Shown in pieces: positions 13,133-22,596 of a stretch of DNA of 64,000 nt. The DNA is from Variovorax soli NBRC 106424 (GTDB lineage: Bacteria; Pseudomonadota; Gammaproteobacteria; Burkholderiales; Burkholderiaceae_C): NCBI RefSeq assembly GCF_001591385.1, contig NZ_BCUU01000008.1, positions 28,670-92,669 of the forward strand. Reading direction: 5' to 3'. The notes below the pieces were generated by a model that worked only from the letters and a program-made list of their open reading frames with translations, was not told the origin of the DNA and made no database searches. Position 1 is the stretch's first letter. Every line of letters starts with the position of its first letter. Position numbers and translations under genes: made by a program.

Positions 13133-15864
13133 TGCTTCTTCTCCTTGTTCACATCCGCAGCAGCTTGTTGCAGTGCGCCGCACTGGGCGGCCACTTCGCG
13201 AATTGGTTGCGGCATTTCGACCTTCGGCAATGTGTAAGACACGCCGCATCGGTCTTCAGGACGAGTCCCCCAGACCACGGTGTATTGACCCGACTCGTCG
13301 GCACCTGTCACGAACGCCTGGCCATCCGGTCCAACGACTCCTGCTTCGCGGCCCCAACCGTCTTCGATTCGTGCGCCGAACGGTAGCGGCTGCCCCTTCG
13401 AATCGGTGAGGGTCATCATGAGGCGGTAGCCCACCGCGGTATCAAACTTGGCCAGCACAACAGCGCCGCGCGTGGGCACGACTTCGATGGCGGCGTTCTT
13501 CACATCCACCGTGTCGCCCAGGTCGGCCGTGCGCATCGCCAGGCGATTGGCGCGATAGGGCGCGAGGTTCGGAATGACTGCGTACCCCGCCGAGTCGGTT
13601 GCGACGCCTGGCTGCGATTCGAAGCCGACGCCTTCGGCCTTTGGCGCCTCGACCAAGGCGATGCTTTCGCCCAGAGGTTGCGACAAGGTCACGCCGCCGG
13701 AATGCGCCACGATGCCGCCGGCCAGACCCAGCGTCGTCTGTCCGTAGTTGCGGCCGTTCGAATAGCCTGCATCCACACGCCCCACCCGCGACAGGTAGCT
13801 CGCGCTGGCGCTGCCGTAGTTGCCGCCGTCGTTGTTGGCATGACCCGCGGTGACGTTGTAGGTCAGGCGGCTGTCGTCGAGTGCAGAACCGTAGATGCTG
13901 GCCTGCTGGTTGACGTTGCCGTGGTTGTCGTGGCTTGCGGTGTACTGTGCGTACGACCGCGTCTGGCCCAGCGGAATGCTCAGGGACACCGAAATCTGTC
14001 GATTCGATTGGCCGAACAGTGTCGTGCTGTAGTTGTAGAAGATGTTGTAGCTGATCTGCTTGTAGGCGCCCGAGTAGCCGATCTGGAACAGGCGCTCCTT
14101 GCGGTCGGACCCCCAGTAGGTCTGCTGCCGGCCGGAAGCGAAGATGGCACCCCAATCGCCGATGCGCTGCGATATGTCGAACCGCAGCTCGTTGCGGCGG
14201 TTGTGGTAGGGCGAATCGACGCCCTGGTCCTGCATTTCCACTGCTTCGGGAAAGGTGCGAAAGCCGCTGGTCGAATAGCGGTAGCCCGCCACGCGGAAGT
14301 TGGTGCCGGTATCCACGAAGGACTTGCCATACAGGAACCGCAGCGATTGGCCCGTAAAGCTCTGATCCAGGGCGTCGTTCTTGTCGACGGAGGTGCGGGC
14401 CGCGGTGATGTCCGCAGAAACCGCCCCGAATTCCTTCAGGTTCTTGCCCACACCTGCCAGTACGGACTGGTACATGTTCGCGGCCGTGAAGCCGCCGTAC
14501 ACGGTGAATTCGTTGCCGATGCCCCGGGCCAGCGTTCCTTGAGCAAAGAACGGCTCCGTCTTCCCCAGCACACGCTCGTCCGTTGAATAGCCGCTGCTGT
14601 AGTAGCCGTTGCGGTATTTGCCGACCGTCGCCTGATAGCGCCAGGCGCCTTGGCGCAGCAGCGTGGGCACGGCCGAAAAGGCTTGCGTGTAGCGGGTGAC
14701 CCGGCCGTCCGCCTCGGTGATGGTCACCTCCAGGTCGCCACTCGACGCCGTGGCATAGAGGTCGTCGATGACGAACGGCCCGGGCGCCACATAGGTGTTG
14801 TAGATGATGTAGCCGTTCTGGCGGATCGTGACCCGCGCATTGGTCTGCGCGACGCCTCGGATGGTGGGCGCATAGCCTTGAAGGCTGTCGGGCAACATGG
14901 CGTCGTCGGACGAGACCTGCACGCCGAGGAACTGCATGCTGTCGAAGAAGTTGCCGGGCGTGGTGCCTTCGCCGATGAGCAGTTGCCCTTGGATGGAGGC
15001 CAGGTCCCGCGCGGCATAGGTGTTGACGGACTGCCAGCGCCCGCGACCGTCGATGTTTTCGCTGTAGTTCGAGAAGCTTCGGAAGCGCCAGTCTCCGTAG
15101 TTGGCACCCACGCGGATGCCGGCAAAGAAGGTGTTGCGGTCAACGCGGCGGGCGGCCGAGTCCAGTGGCGCGTCAAACGCACTTTGCGGCTGCGCGTCGA
15201 TGATGTAGGGATTGACGGTGCCGCCCTTGTTGTTCCTGGACCAGTTCAACTGGTAGTCCAGCATGGCAGCGGTGATGCCCTTGTCCCAGCGGCTGGGGTC
15301 GACGGCGCCGCGGGCCGAGCGGCGCAGCGCCGCCTGCGGCACGCTGAGCAGCAGGCGTTGCTGGGCGCTGTCGTAGCTCACCGTCGAATCCGGAATTTCG
15401 GCCGGAAGATCGATGCACGCATCGGGCGTCGCCTGGGCAATGGCAGGGAAGACCTTCACGTTGACACCCCACTCGTCGAGCATTGACGGTGTGAGGCAGG
15501 GCACGGCGTCGCGGCTGCCCTCACGTTCGACGAAGCGCACCTTGGTTCGGCCCAGAAGCCGGTTTTCCATCTGGACGTCCACCATGTACTCGCCCGGCAG
15601 CACCTGGTTGCCGAAAGCGAAGATGGACAGGTCAGCGTGCTGCTGATTGCCGCCGATGCTGAGGAACTCCTCGTTGAAGTTGGAGCCGGCAACTGTGGTG
15701 CTGGCCGCCTGGGAGGACTCTGCAGACTTGCGGGATCCCGCCGGCGATTGCTGCACTTGCTGTTGCTGCTGCGCGAATGCCAGACCTGGCGCAGTCAGAA
15801 ACAGGCAGGTATAGAGCGTTGTGGCCTTCGGCAGACGAAGGCCAGCACTGTTGCGAACACGCAT
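13129..15864 (-). CDS. Fimbrial outer-membrane usher
   Basis: This 911-residue FimD/PapC-type usher forms the outer-membrane pore through which pilins are assembled. A signal peptide (about 1-31) ends in AFAQ, and a Gln/Ser-rich linker precedes the N-terminal chaperone-binding domain (FNEEFLSIGG). The long central beta-barrel region contains the plug domain, and the C-terminal domains end at about 880. Gene order is pilin, chaperone, usher, adhesin. It starts 12 bases after the chaperone stop codon and overlaps the adhesin gene by four bases. Confidence 0.96.
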   Translation of the reverse strand: MRVRNSAGLRLPKATTLYTCLFLTAPGLAFAQQQQQVQQSPAGSRKSAESSQAASTTVAGSNFNEEFLSIGGNQQHADLSIFAFGNQVLPGEYMVDVQMENRLLGRTKVRFVEREGSRDAVPCLTPSMLDEWGVNVKVFPAIAQATPDACIDLPAEIPDSTVSYDSAQQRLLLSVPQAALRRSARGAVDPSRWDKGITAAMLDYQLNWSRNNKGGTVNPYIIDAQPQSAFDAPLDSAARRVDRNTFFAGIRVGANYGDWRFRSFSNYSENIDGRGRWQSVNTYAARDLASIQGQLLIGEGTTPGNFFDSMQFLGVQVSSDDAMLPDSLQGYAPTIRGVAQTNARVTIRQNGYIIYNTYVAPGPFVIDDLYATASSGDLEVTITEADGRVTRYTQAFSAVPTLLRQGAWRYQATVGKYRNGYYSSGYSTDERVLGKTEPFFAQGTLARGIGNEFTVYGGFTAANMYQSVLAGVGKNLKEFGAVSADITAARTSVDKNDALDQSFTGQSLRFLYGKSFVDTGTNFRVAGYRYSTSGFRTFPEAVEMQDQGVDSPYHNRRNELRFDISQRIGDWGAIFASGRQQTYWGSDRKERLFQIGYSGAYKQISYNIFYNYSTTLFGQSNRQISVSLSIPLGQTRSYAQYTASHDNHGNVNQQASIYGSALDDSRLTYNVTAGHANNDGGNYGSASASYLSRVGRVDAGYSNGRNYGQTTLGLAGGIVAHSGGVTLSQPLGESIALVEAPKAEGVGFESQPGVATDSAGYAVIPNLAPYRANRLAMRTADLGDTVDVKNAAIEVVPTRGAVVLAKFDTAVGYRLMMTLTDSKGQPLPFGARIEDGWGREAGVVGPDGQAFVTGADESGQYTVVWGTRPEDRCGVSYTLPKVEMPQPIREVAAQCGALQQAAADVNKEKKQ

Positions 15865-15876
15865 GTTGCTCCCTTG

Positions 15877-16653
15877 TTATTTCTTTTCGCTGTTCGCGGC
15901 AGGCTTCTGGGCAACCTCTGCCTTCACGGCCACCGGCTTGTCGGCAACGGGCACGCGCACCGTTTCTTCCTGGGTTTCCGAGCCGTAGTCGTTGATCGTG
16001 GTGAAGTTGAACTGCACCTCTTGCGGCGACTTCACGGCGGTCAACGGCAGGGCAATCTCGCCGAAGGGCGCCACCATTTGCGGGCCGATCTTCTGCTGGC
16101 CGCCGTTGACCTTCATGGAATAGAGGGTGATGTGATACGGCGTGGGATTGCCCACCTTGAGCACCGCGCCGCCTTTTTCCGCCGCACTGACCGCCCATTG
16201 AAGCTGCAGGCGCGCATCAATGGCGCTCCCTGGAAGGCTGGCAGGGCGATAAAAGAGCTTGACGCGCGTGCGCACGGCAATCTGCAGCACGTTCTCTTCC
16301 TTGGCTTTCTCCGGAATCTCCTTGACGTTGAGCCAGAACAGCGCCTCGCGATCGGTCGGCAAGGCGCCCGGCACGCGAAGGATTCGAAGGATGTTTTCCT
16401 TCCCAGGGTCCAGGCGCTGCAAGGGCGGCGTGACGACAAACGGGGTCTTGTTCTTACCCTCTCCCTCATCGACCCACGACTGCACCACGAAGGGCGCGTT
16501 GCCGGTGTTCTGCACGGGAATCGAGGTTTCGCGCTGGTTCTCCCGCACGATCACGCGGGTGCCGCCAAGCACCACCGCGGCGTTGGCGGTCCAGTGAAGA
16601 CAGAACATCAACAGAATGCCGGCAACCCAGCGAAGGCCGTTCTTGCTGTACAT
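15877..16653 (-). CDS. Fimbrial chaperone
   Basis: A 258-residue periplasmic PapD/FimC-type chaperone in the fimbrial operon. The signal peptide (1 to about 26) ends in TANA. The GGTRVIV strand arginine and VKLFYRP lysine that bind the C-terminus of pilins are present, as is the NPTPYHIT motif. A 20-residue lysine- and alanine-rich tail follows the second Ig-like domain, as in the paralogue at 9649-10416. The start was set at MYSKNGLRW, preceded by AAAGAGAAC. Confidence 0.95.
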   Translation of the reverse strand: MYSKNGLRWVAGILLMFCLHWTANAAVVLGGTRVIVRENQRETSIPVQNTGNAPFVVQSWVDEGEGKNKTPFVVTPPLQRLDPGKENILRILRVPGALPTDREALFWLNVKEIPEKAKEENVLQIAVRTRVKLFYRPASLPGSAIDARLQLQWAVSAAEKGGAVLKVGNPTPYHITLYSMKVNGGQQKIGPQMVAPFGEIALPLTAVKSPQEVQFNFTTINDYGSETQEETVRVPVADKPVAVKAEVAQKPAANSEKK

Positions 16654-16754
16654 GGAGTTCTCTTTGAAGCGCGCAAATCGCGCTGAAATTCGATGCCGCA
16701 TGCGTGCATCGGGACGCGTCACGCGGAGTCGGACGCGCAGCCTTGTGGGGAGCC

Positions 16755-16794
16755 GCACGGCGCGCGCCGGACGAGTCCGGATCGACGGCCGTGC
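16755..16794 (-). promoter_or_regulatory. Intercistronic hairpin between pilin and chaperone genes
   Basis: An outer 7-bp stem (16755-16761 with 16788-16794) encloses an inner 6-bp stem with a two-base loop (16767-16772 with 16775-16780). It begins 10 bases after the pilin stop codon and lacks a T-run. The likely role, by analogy with other pilus operons, is to stabilise the pilin message or attenuate downstream transcription so that pilin is made in excess. Confidence 0.6.
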
Positions 16795-16804
16795 AGCGAT
16801 TCGC

Positions 16805-17332
16805 TTATTCGTAGCGGACCGTGAATTCCGCCGTGGCGTTGGCGATACCGGCAGTCGCGCCGCCGTTGACGGACACGTACTTGGCTTGGAACTGCAGGGA
16901 GTTCGCGCCCTGCAGAATCGTGTATTGGCCAGACTCTCTGCCCAGCGGAATCTTCGCGCCGGACGAGTCGCCGATTTCGACGGCAACATTGGTGGCTTGC
17001 GTGTTGCCGACCAGACCGCCGGCCAGGCGCAGCAGGGTGGCATCGGTATCCGGCGGACCCGAGAAGGTCACGTAGGCCTTGGCGGGATCGCAGTCCAGCA
17101 GTTCGATGGTGAACTTCGAGGGCGTCGACGACGAACCTGCGGCGGCCAGCACGCTCGAACGGACCTTGCCCAGCGGCACGGTCATGTTCTGGCTCTTGGG
17201 CGAGACCGAGCAGGTGGCGTTAACGATTTCGCCTTCGAAGTTGATGGTGCCGTCAGCGGCAAAGGCGCCTTGGGACAGAAGACCGACCACAGCGAATGCG
17301 GCGGCATTCAAGAAAGCTGTTTTCTTTTGCAT
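16805..17332 (-). CDS. Major fimbrial subunit (type 1-like pilin)
   Basis: A 175-residue secreted pilin. The signal peptide (about 1-25) ends in AFAAD. The mature part has the two conserved cysteines (NATCSVS and LLDCDPAK), the GKV strand, and a C-terminal ATAEFTVRYE beta strand with the penultimate tyrosine that chaperones recognise. It is the first gene of the fimbrial operon, 151 bases before the chaperone. A GGAA sequence lies 11 bases before the ATG. Confidence 0.95.
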   Translation of the reverse strand: MQKKTAFLNAAAFAVVGLLSQGAFAADGTINFEGEIVNATCSVSPKSQNMTVPLGKVRSSVLAAAGSSSTPSKFTIELLDCDPAKAYVTFSGPPDTDATLLRLAGGLVGNTQATNVAVEIGDSSGAKIPLGRESGQYTILQGANSLQFQAKYVSVNGGATAGIANATAEFTVRYE

Positions 17333-17717
17333 TTTGAAATTTCCAAATGAAAGTTAATTGAAATTGAGGCCAAAATCTGCTCGCTAGCGCAAGACAGGCT
17401 GCGAAGTCTAATTGCTGCATTGCAATAGGATGAGCAAAAAAGTTCACGTTTAACATTGATCGACATTTGAGCGAATTTCGCCGTGAATTACGCACCACAG
17501 CAATGACTCAATTAACAATTCATCGATATTCCGGCGTGAAATTACGCACAGCAAATAACAATTCGAATACATTCAACACGCCATAAGCGAGCATTCACCC
17601 TCGTTACTTCCCAAGCTTTCTTTCCAAACCAGAAAGACAGCCTTGTCGGGCACGCAGCTTCTCGATGACGAAGCCAGGCACCACAGTCATGTCTCCAACG
17701 TTTCTCATGGAGAAGTC
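17333..17717. promoter_or_regulatory. AT-rich divergent intergenic region with direct repeats
   Basis: This gap separates the fimbrial operon from the GST gene and is clearly AT-richer than the coding DNA. It holds two imperfect direct repeats, 17479-17521 and 17532-17564. Both share a GTGAATTACGCAC-like core (the second has one extra A), a CAGCAA segment and an AACAATTC end. I found no convincing -35/-10 pair. The repeats could be regulator-binding sites and the AT-richness could invite nucleoid-protein silencing; both are inference. Confidence 0.55.
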
Positions 17718-18362
17718 ATGACCGGCAACCGCCAATCCCTGCAGCTCTACCGTCATCCCCTGTCCGGACACGCGCACCGCGCACAACTGGCGCTGGGGCT
17801 GCTGGGGCTACCCTACGAGTTGATGGAAATCGACCTGAAGAAGGGTGAGCAAAAGACGCCAGAATTCCTGAAGATTTCGCCCTTCGGACAAGTCCCGGTT
17901 TTGGTCGACGACGGCACCGCCGTCTTCGATTCCAACGCCATCCTGGTGTACCTGGCCACGCGTTACGACGCGCAGGAACGCCGCTGGCTGCCGCGCGATC
18001 CGGTCACCCAGGCCAGCGTGCAGGCCTGGCTGTCGGTGGCGGCAGGCCAGATCGCCTTCGGGCCGGCGGCCGCACGGCTGATCAACGTGTTCGGGGTCCA
18101 GCGCGATCCGCAGGAGGCCATTGCGCGGGCGCACGCCTTGCTCGGGGTGATGGAGCGGCACCTGGCCGGGCGGACCTTCCTGGTGGGCGATGCACCCACC
18201 ATCGCGGACATTGCCGGCTACAGCTACATCTGGGCCGCGCCCGAGGGCGATGTGGACCTCGCGGCCTACCCGGCCGTTCGCAGCTGGCTCGCGCGCATCG
18301 AGGCCTTGCCCGGCTTCGTTCCTTTCGTGCAAACACCGGTCGGCCTGCGCACTGCGGCCTGA
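17718..18362 (+). CDS. Glutathione S-transferase family protein
   Basis: A 214-residue GST. The N-terminal thioredoxin-like domain (about 8-82) contains [15 protein letters not shown], where Ser15 is in the place of the usual catalytic Ser/Tyr/Cys, and the [10 protein letters not shown] cis-proline loop. The helical C-terminal domain (about 95-205) includes the conserved [13 protein letters not shown] cap motif. The ATG at 17718 follows GGAGAAG. It is followed five bases later by the flavin-binding protein gene, probably as one transcript. The substrate is unknown. Confidence 0.92.
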   Translation: MTGNRQSLQLYRHPLSGHAHRAQLALGLLGLPYELMEIDLKKGEQKTPEFLKISPFGQVPVLVDDGTAVFDSNAILVYLATRYDAQERRWLPRDPVTQASVQAWLSVAAGQIAFGPAAARLINVFGVQRDPQEAIARAHALLGVMERHLAGRTFLVGDAPTIADIAGYSYIWAAPEGDVDLAAYPAVRSWLARIEALPGFVPFVQTPVGLRTAA

Positions 18363-18367
18363 ACACC

Positions 18368-19369
18368 ATGGACAACCTTGGCCCCCGTGACGACAGTCCG
18401 TTTCATGCCGGAGAGCGCTCGGTGCAGGAACGCCTGGGCATCGGCGAGCGCATGCTGGGCATCGGCCAGCGTGCCATCCGCACCTGGATGCCCGAGCAGC
18501 ACCAGCGCTTCTTCGAACAGTTGCCTTTCATACTCGCAGGCTCCGTGGACGGCGAAGGCCGGCCCTGGGCGTCGGTGCTGGTGGGCCAGCCCGGGTTCGT
18601 GCAGGCCCCCGATGCGCATCGGCTGGAATTCAGCGCCCGACCCATCGAAGGCGATCCGCTGTCTCAAGCGCTCGTACCGGACGCGCGCCTGGGATTCCTG
18701 GGCATCGAACTTCATACCCGGCGCCGCAACCGGGTCAACGGGCGCGTGGTGCAGGTCGGCGCCGACGGCTTCACCCTGGCCGTGGAGCAATCGACGGGCA
18801 ACTGCCCGCGGTACATCCAGGGGCGCGAGTTCGAATGGGTACGCGATGCCTCGGATCTGCGCCCACGCAGCATCGACGCCCTGACATCGCTCGACGATGA
18901 AGCGCGAGCTGCCGTGGCCCGCGCCGACACGCTGTTCGTGGCCACGGCCGTGCCGCAGCAAGATGGCGACGGCGACCGCGGCGCCGACGTGTCTCACCGC
19001 GGCGGACGCGCCGGCTTCATCAAGATCGAGGACGACCGCACGCTGCTGGTGCCCGACTACGCCGGCAATCACTTCTTCATGACGCTGGGCAACCTGCAGC
19101 TCAATCCGCGTGCCGGCGTGCTGTTCATCGATTTCGACAGCGGCGACCTGCTCTCGCTGACCGGCTCTGCCGAGCTGGTGTGGGACGGTGCGCCGGAGCT
19201 GCAGGCCTTCGAAGGCGCCGAGCGCGCCTGGCGATTGCGCATCGAGTCGGGCCTGCGCCTGCGCGACGCCCTGCCGCTGCGCTGGAAGTTTCGCGACTGG
19301 TCGCCCAACTCGCTCGCCACCGGCACCTGGGAAGAGGCGCAGAGCAAGCGCCAGGCCGAACAGGACTGA
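18368..19369 (+). CDS. Pyridoxamine 5'-phosphate oxidase-related FMN-binding protein
   Basis: A 333-residue protein with split-barrel FMN-binding features of the pyridoxamine-phosphate-oxidase superfamily. LPFILAGSVDGEGRPWASVL (about 51-70) and DVSHRGGRAGFIKIEDD (about 207-223) match strands that bind flavin, followed by LLVPDYAGNHFFMTLGNL. In other bacteria this module is often fused to a ferredoxin reductase; here no reductase domain follows. Co-transcription with a GST suggests a redox or detoxification role. The reaction is not known. Confidence 0.82.
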   Translation: MDNLGPRDDSPFHAGERSVQERLGIGERMLGIGQRAIRTWMPEQHQRFFEQLPFILAGSVDGEGRPWASVLVGQPGFVQAPDAHRLEFSARPIEGDPLSQALVPDARLGFLGIELHTRRRNRVNGRVVQVGADGFTLAVEQSTGNCPRYIQGREFEWVRDASDLRPRSIDALTSLDDEARAAVARADTLFVATAVPQQDGDGDRGADVSHRGGRAGFIKIEDDRTLLVPDYAGNHFFMTLGNLQLNPRAGVLFIDFDSGDLLSLTGSAELVWDGAPELQAFEGAERAWRLRIESGLRLRDALPLRWKFRDWSPNSLATGTWEEAQSKRQAEQD

Positions 19370-19429
19370 GCGAGCCCTGGCGGCCCCATCGCGTGAACGC
19401 TGCGGCGCCGACACCGAGCCGCGCGCCGT

Positions 19430-20329
19430 TCAGCGCAAGGCAGGATTGGCGCGCAGCGATTCGACGGCCATGTCGACGAAGTTGCGCACTTTCTGGGTGG
19501 CGCGCCGTCCCTCCTGGTGGACCACGTGGATCGGCACCGGCGCGCCCTCGAATGCCTCCAGCAACGGCACCAGCGCGCCGCTGGCGATATGCGGCGCCGC
19601 CTGGTAGCTCAGCAGGCGGGCGATGCCCAGGCCGGCCAGTGCGGCCGAGATCGCCGAATCGTTGGTGGTGGTGCGCATGCGCGGCGTCACGCGCTGCGTT
19701 GCTGCGCGGCCGTCGATGCTGAAGCGCCATTCGGGTTGTGCGGTCAGGCCTGCGGCCGAAATGGTCACGTGCCGGGTCAGGTCCTCGGGCCGGCGCGGCG
19801 CCTCGTGTGCCTGCAGATACGAAGGCGCCGCCACCAGCACGCGCCGCACCCGCCCCACACGCACGGCCTGCATCGAAGAATCGGGCAACTCGGCAATGCG
19901 CACGGCCACGTCCACGCCCTCTTCCATGAGGTTGACGACGCGATCGAGGAACAGGCACTGCGCATCCACCTCCGGGTAGCGCTGCAGGTAGCTGGCGAGC
20001 ACGGGCGTGACGTACATCTGGCCGAACAACACGGGCGCCGTGAGGTTCAGCGTGCCGCGCGGCGCGCCGTGGGTGCCCGCCGCGGCAGCCTCGGCTTCCT
20101 CGATGTCGGCCAGGATACGCCGGCAATCCTCCGCGTACCGGGCACCGGCTTCGGTGACACGCACCATGCGGGTGGTACGGGTGAGCAGGCGCAGTTGCAG
20201 CCGCTCTTCCAGTTCGGCCACCGCACGGGTGACGACAGGCGGCGACAGGTTCAGCTGGCGCGCGGCGCTGGCAAAGCCACCGCAGTCGACCACCGCGACA
20301 AAAGTCGTCATGGCTTGCAGACGGTCCAT
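19430..20329 (-). CDS. LysR-family transcriptional regulator
   Basis: A 299-residue LysR regulator. An N-terminal winged helix-turn-helix (about 1-60, with FASAARQLNLSPPVVTRAVA) is followed by a substrate-binding domain (about 90-295). The start MDRLQAMTTF follows AAGGAGCCC. It is divergent from the NTF2-like gene, with an inverted repeat in between, so it probably controls that gene and perhaps the ligase and transporter downstream. The effector is unknown. Confidence 0.92.
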   Translation of the reverse strand: MDRLQAMTTFVAVVDCGGFASAARQLNLSPPVVTRAVAELEERLQLRLLTRTTRMVRVTEAGARYAEDCRRILADIEEAEAAAAGTHGAPRGTLNLTAPVLFGQMYVTPVLASYLQRYPEVDAQCLFLDRVVNLMEEGVDVAVRIAELPDSSMQAVRVGRVRRVLVAAPSYLQAHEAPRRPEDLTRHVTISAAGLTAQPEWRFSIDGRAATQRVTPRMRTTTNDSAISAALAGLGIARLLSYQAAPHIASGALVPLLEAFEGAPVPIHVVHQEGRRATQKVRNFVDMAVESLRANPALR

Positions 20330-20402
20330 GGGCTCCTTGTTTCCCGAAGACGGAGTCGGGGCGGGCGCGATTATCAGGCGCGGCGCGGCATTCTTCTTGC
20401 AG

Positions 20403-20421
20403 GCGCAATGCACACTTGCGC
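20403..20421. promoter_or_regulatory. Inverted repeat, candidate LysR-type operator
   Basis: GCGCAA and TTGCGC arms (20403-20408 and 20416-20421) flank a seven-base spacer. The site lies in the 173-base gap between the divergent LysR and NTF2-like genes, where LysR regulators normally bind. Its function is inferred from position and symmetry. Confidence 0.5.
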
Positions 20422-20502
20422 GCCGCAGCGATTCCCTCGCAAGCTGCCCCGCCCCATAGTTGATCCCATGCGCCATCGCATCAAGACGCCAAGGAGCCAC
20501 AA

Positions 20503-20985
20503 GTGACCTCGACATCGCCTGAAGCGCGCCCACCGCTTCCACCCTTCACGCTCGAAACCGCCCGGCAGAAAGTGCGCCTGGCCGAAGACGCCTGGAACTC
20601 GCGCGATCCCAAGCGCGTGGCCCTGGCCTACACGGTCGACAGCGTCTGGCGCAATCGCGCCGAATTCCCCGTGGGCCGCGAGCAGATCGAGGCCTTCCTG
20701 CAGCGCAAATGGGCACGCGAACTCGACTACCGCCTGATCAAGGAGCTGTGGGCGCACGACGGCCACCGCATCGCCGTGCGCTTCGCTTACGAATGGCACG
20801 ACGATGCCGGCAACTGGTTCCGCTCCTACGGCAACGAGAACTGGGAGTTCGACGCTCACGGCCTCATGGCCCGGCGCTTCGCCAGCATCAACGACCTGCC
20901 CATCGCGCAGGCGGACCGCAAGTTCTTCTGGCCGCAGGGCCGGCGCCCGGATGAACATCCGGGACTCAGCGCGCTTGGCTTGTAG
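20503..20985 (+). CDS. NTF2-like protein of the DUF1348 family
   Basis: A 160-residue protein with the DUF1348 (SnoaL/NTF2-like) pattern: [56 protein letters not shown] and the terminal [17 protein letters not shown]. The fold usually binds small hydrophobic ligands, and no function is established for this subfamily. The GTG start at 20503 is chosen because AAGGAGCC precedes it. It is divergent from a LysR gene and is followed by the AMP-forming ligase. Confidence 0.88.
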   Translation: MTSTSPEARPPLPPFTLETARQKVRLAEDAWNSRDPKRVALAYTVDSVWRNRAEFPVGREQIEAFLQRKWARELDYRLIKELWAHDGHRIAVRFAYEWHDDAGNWFRSYGNENWEFDAHGLMARRFASINDLPIAQADRKFFWPQGRRPDEHPGLSALGL

Positions 20986-21012
20986 TGTCGCTTGGCCGTA
21001 GGCTCGGGGGCT

Positions 21013-22590
21013 ATGTCAGCCTTATCCCCCCTGCCCGACTTCGAGACCGCCATCAACCAGGAATTCGGCACCATTGCCGGCCTCATCGGCCTGCATGCCG
21101 CGCTGCGCCCGGACAACCCCGCCCTGCGGGACGATTCGCGCACCCTCAGCTACCGACAGCTGGACGAACTCATGAACCGCGCGGCCGCCGCGCTTCAGCG
21201 GGATGGCCTGAACAAGGGTGACGCGGTGGCGGTGTGCGCCGCCTCGTCGGTCAACTATGCGGCGCTGTTTCTCGGCGCCCTGCGCGCCGGTGTTGCGGTG
21301 GCGCCGCTGGCCCCGAGCTCGACGCCGGCCAGCCTGGTGCGCATGGTGCAGGACGCCGGTGCGCAGGCTCTCTTTCTCGACGCCAGCACCGCCGATGCGC
21401 TGCGGGAGGTGGCCGGGGTTCGCCGCATCGCCCTCGATGGCAGCGGCAGCGAAGCCTTCGAGGCCTGGCTGGCCGCCCCCGGCAGCCGGCCTGCACCAGT
21501 GAATGTGGAGCCGGGCACCCCCTTCAACATCATCTATTCCTCGGGTACCACCGGCGAGCCCAAGGGCATTGTGCAGGGCCACGGCATGCGCTGGGCCCAC
21601 GTGCGGCGCGGGTCGAAATACGAGTACGACGCGCAGACCGTCACGCTGCTGTCGACGCCGCTGTACTCCAACACCACGCTGGTGGTGTTCTTTCCCACCC
21701 TGGCCTACGGCGGCTGCGCCACCCTCATGCCCAAGTTCGACGCCGGCCGCTACCTGCAGCTGGCGGCGCAGCAGCGTGTGACGCACACCATGCTGGTGCC
21801 GGTGCAATACCAGCGGCTGATGGCCCGGCCCGACTTCGACAGCCACGACCTGTCCTCGTACCGCTACAAGTTCAGCACGAGCGCGCCGTTCAATGCGGCA
21901 CTGAAGGCCGACGTGCTCGAGCGCTGGCCCGGCGGGCTGGTCGAGTTCTACGGCATGACCGAAGGCGGCGGCACCTGCATCCTGGAAGCGCATCTGCACC
22001 CCGACAAGCTGCACACGGTGGGCCGCCCGGCCGAAGGCAGCGACATCCGCCTGATCGACGAGGCGGGCCAGGAAGTCGCACCCGGCGAGGCCGGCGAAGT
22101 GGTGGGCCACTCGGCCGGCATGATGACCGGCTACCACGGCCAGCCCGAGAAGACGCGCGAGGCCGAGTGGTTCGATGCAGGCGGCAAGCGCTTCATCCGC
22201 ACCGGCGACATCGGCCGCTTCGACGCCGAGGGCTTCCTCACCCTGTTCGACCGCCGCAAGGACATGATCATCAGCGGCGGCTTCAACATCTATCCCAGCG
22301 ACCTGGAGGCCGTGCTGCGCCAGCACCCGGCCGTGCTGGAGGCCTCAGTGGTGGGCGTACCGAGCCAGGAATGGGGCGAGACACCGGTCGGTTTCGTGGT
22401 GGCGAGGGAAGGCGCCGAACCCATCGATGCCGAGGCCCTGCGCGCATGGGCCAACGCACAGCTGGGCAAGACGCAGCGGCTGGCCAGGCTCCTGTTCGTC
22501 GACGAGCTGCCGCGCAGCGCGATCGGCAAGGTGCTCAAGCGCGAGCTGCGTGATCGGCTCGCCTCCGCTGCTGCGAACCCGGGGGCCTGA
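21013..22590 (+). CDS. Class I adenylate-forming enzyme (acyl-CoA ligase-like)
   Basis: A 525-residue AMP-forming ligase of the ANL superfamily, which activates a carboxylate with ATP and usually joins it to CoA. Core motifs are present: the P-loop YSSGTTGEPKG (about 173-183), FYGMTEGGG, TGDIGRFD, DRRKDMIISGGFNIYP and the C-terminal catalytic lysine in PRSAIGKVLK. The substrate is not evident. The ATG at 21013 was preferred over a TTG seven codons earlier. The transporter gene starts six bases after its stop codon, so import and activation of the same acid is plausible. Confidence 0.9.
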   Translation: MSALSPLPDFETAINQEFGTIAGLIGLHAALRPDNPALRDDSRTLSYRQLDELMNRAAAALQRDGLNKGDAVAVCAASSVNYAALFLGALRAGVAVAPLAPSSTPASLVRMVQDAGAQALFLDASTADALREVAGVRRIALDGSGSEAFEAWLAAPGSRPAPVNVEPGTPFNIIYSSGTTGEPKGIVQGHGMRWAHVRRGSKYEYDAQTVTLLSTPLYSNTTLVVFFPTLAYGGCATLMPKFDAGRYLQLAAQQRVTHTMLVPVQYQRLMARPDFDSHDLSSYRYKFSTSAPFNAALKADVLERWPGGLVEFYGMTEGGGTCILEAHLHPDKLHTVGRPAEGSDIRLIDEAGQEVAPGEAGEVVGHSAGMMTGYHGQPEKTREAEWFDAGGKRFIRTGDIGRFDAEGFLTLFDRRKDMIISGGFNIYPSDLEAVLRQHPAVLEASVVGVPSQEWGETPVGFVVAREGAEPIDAEALRAWANAQLGKTQRLARLLFVDELPRSAIGKVLKRELRDRLASAAANPGA

Positions 22591-22596
22591 ACGGGC

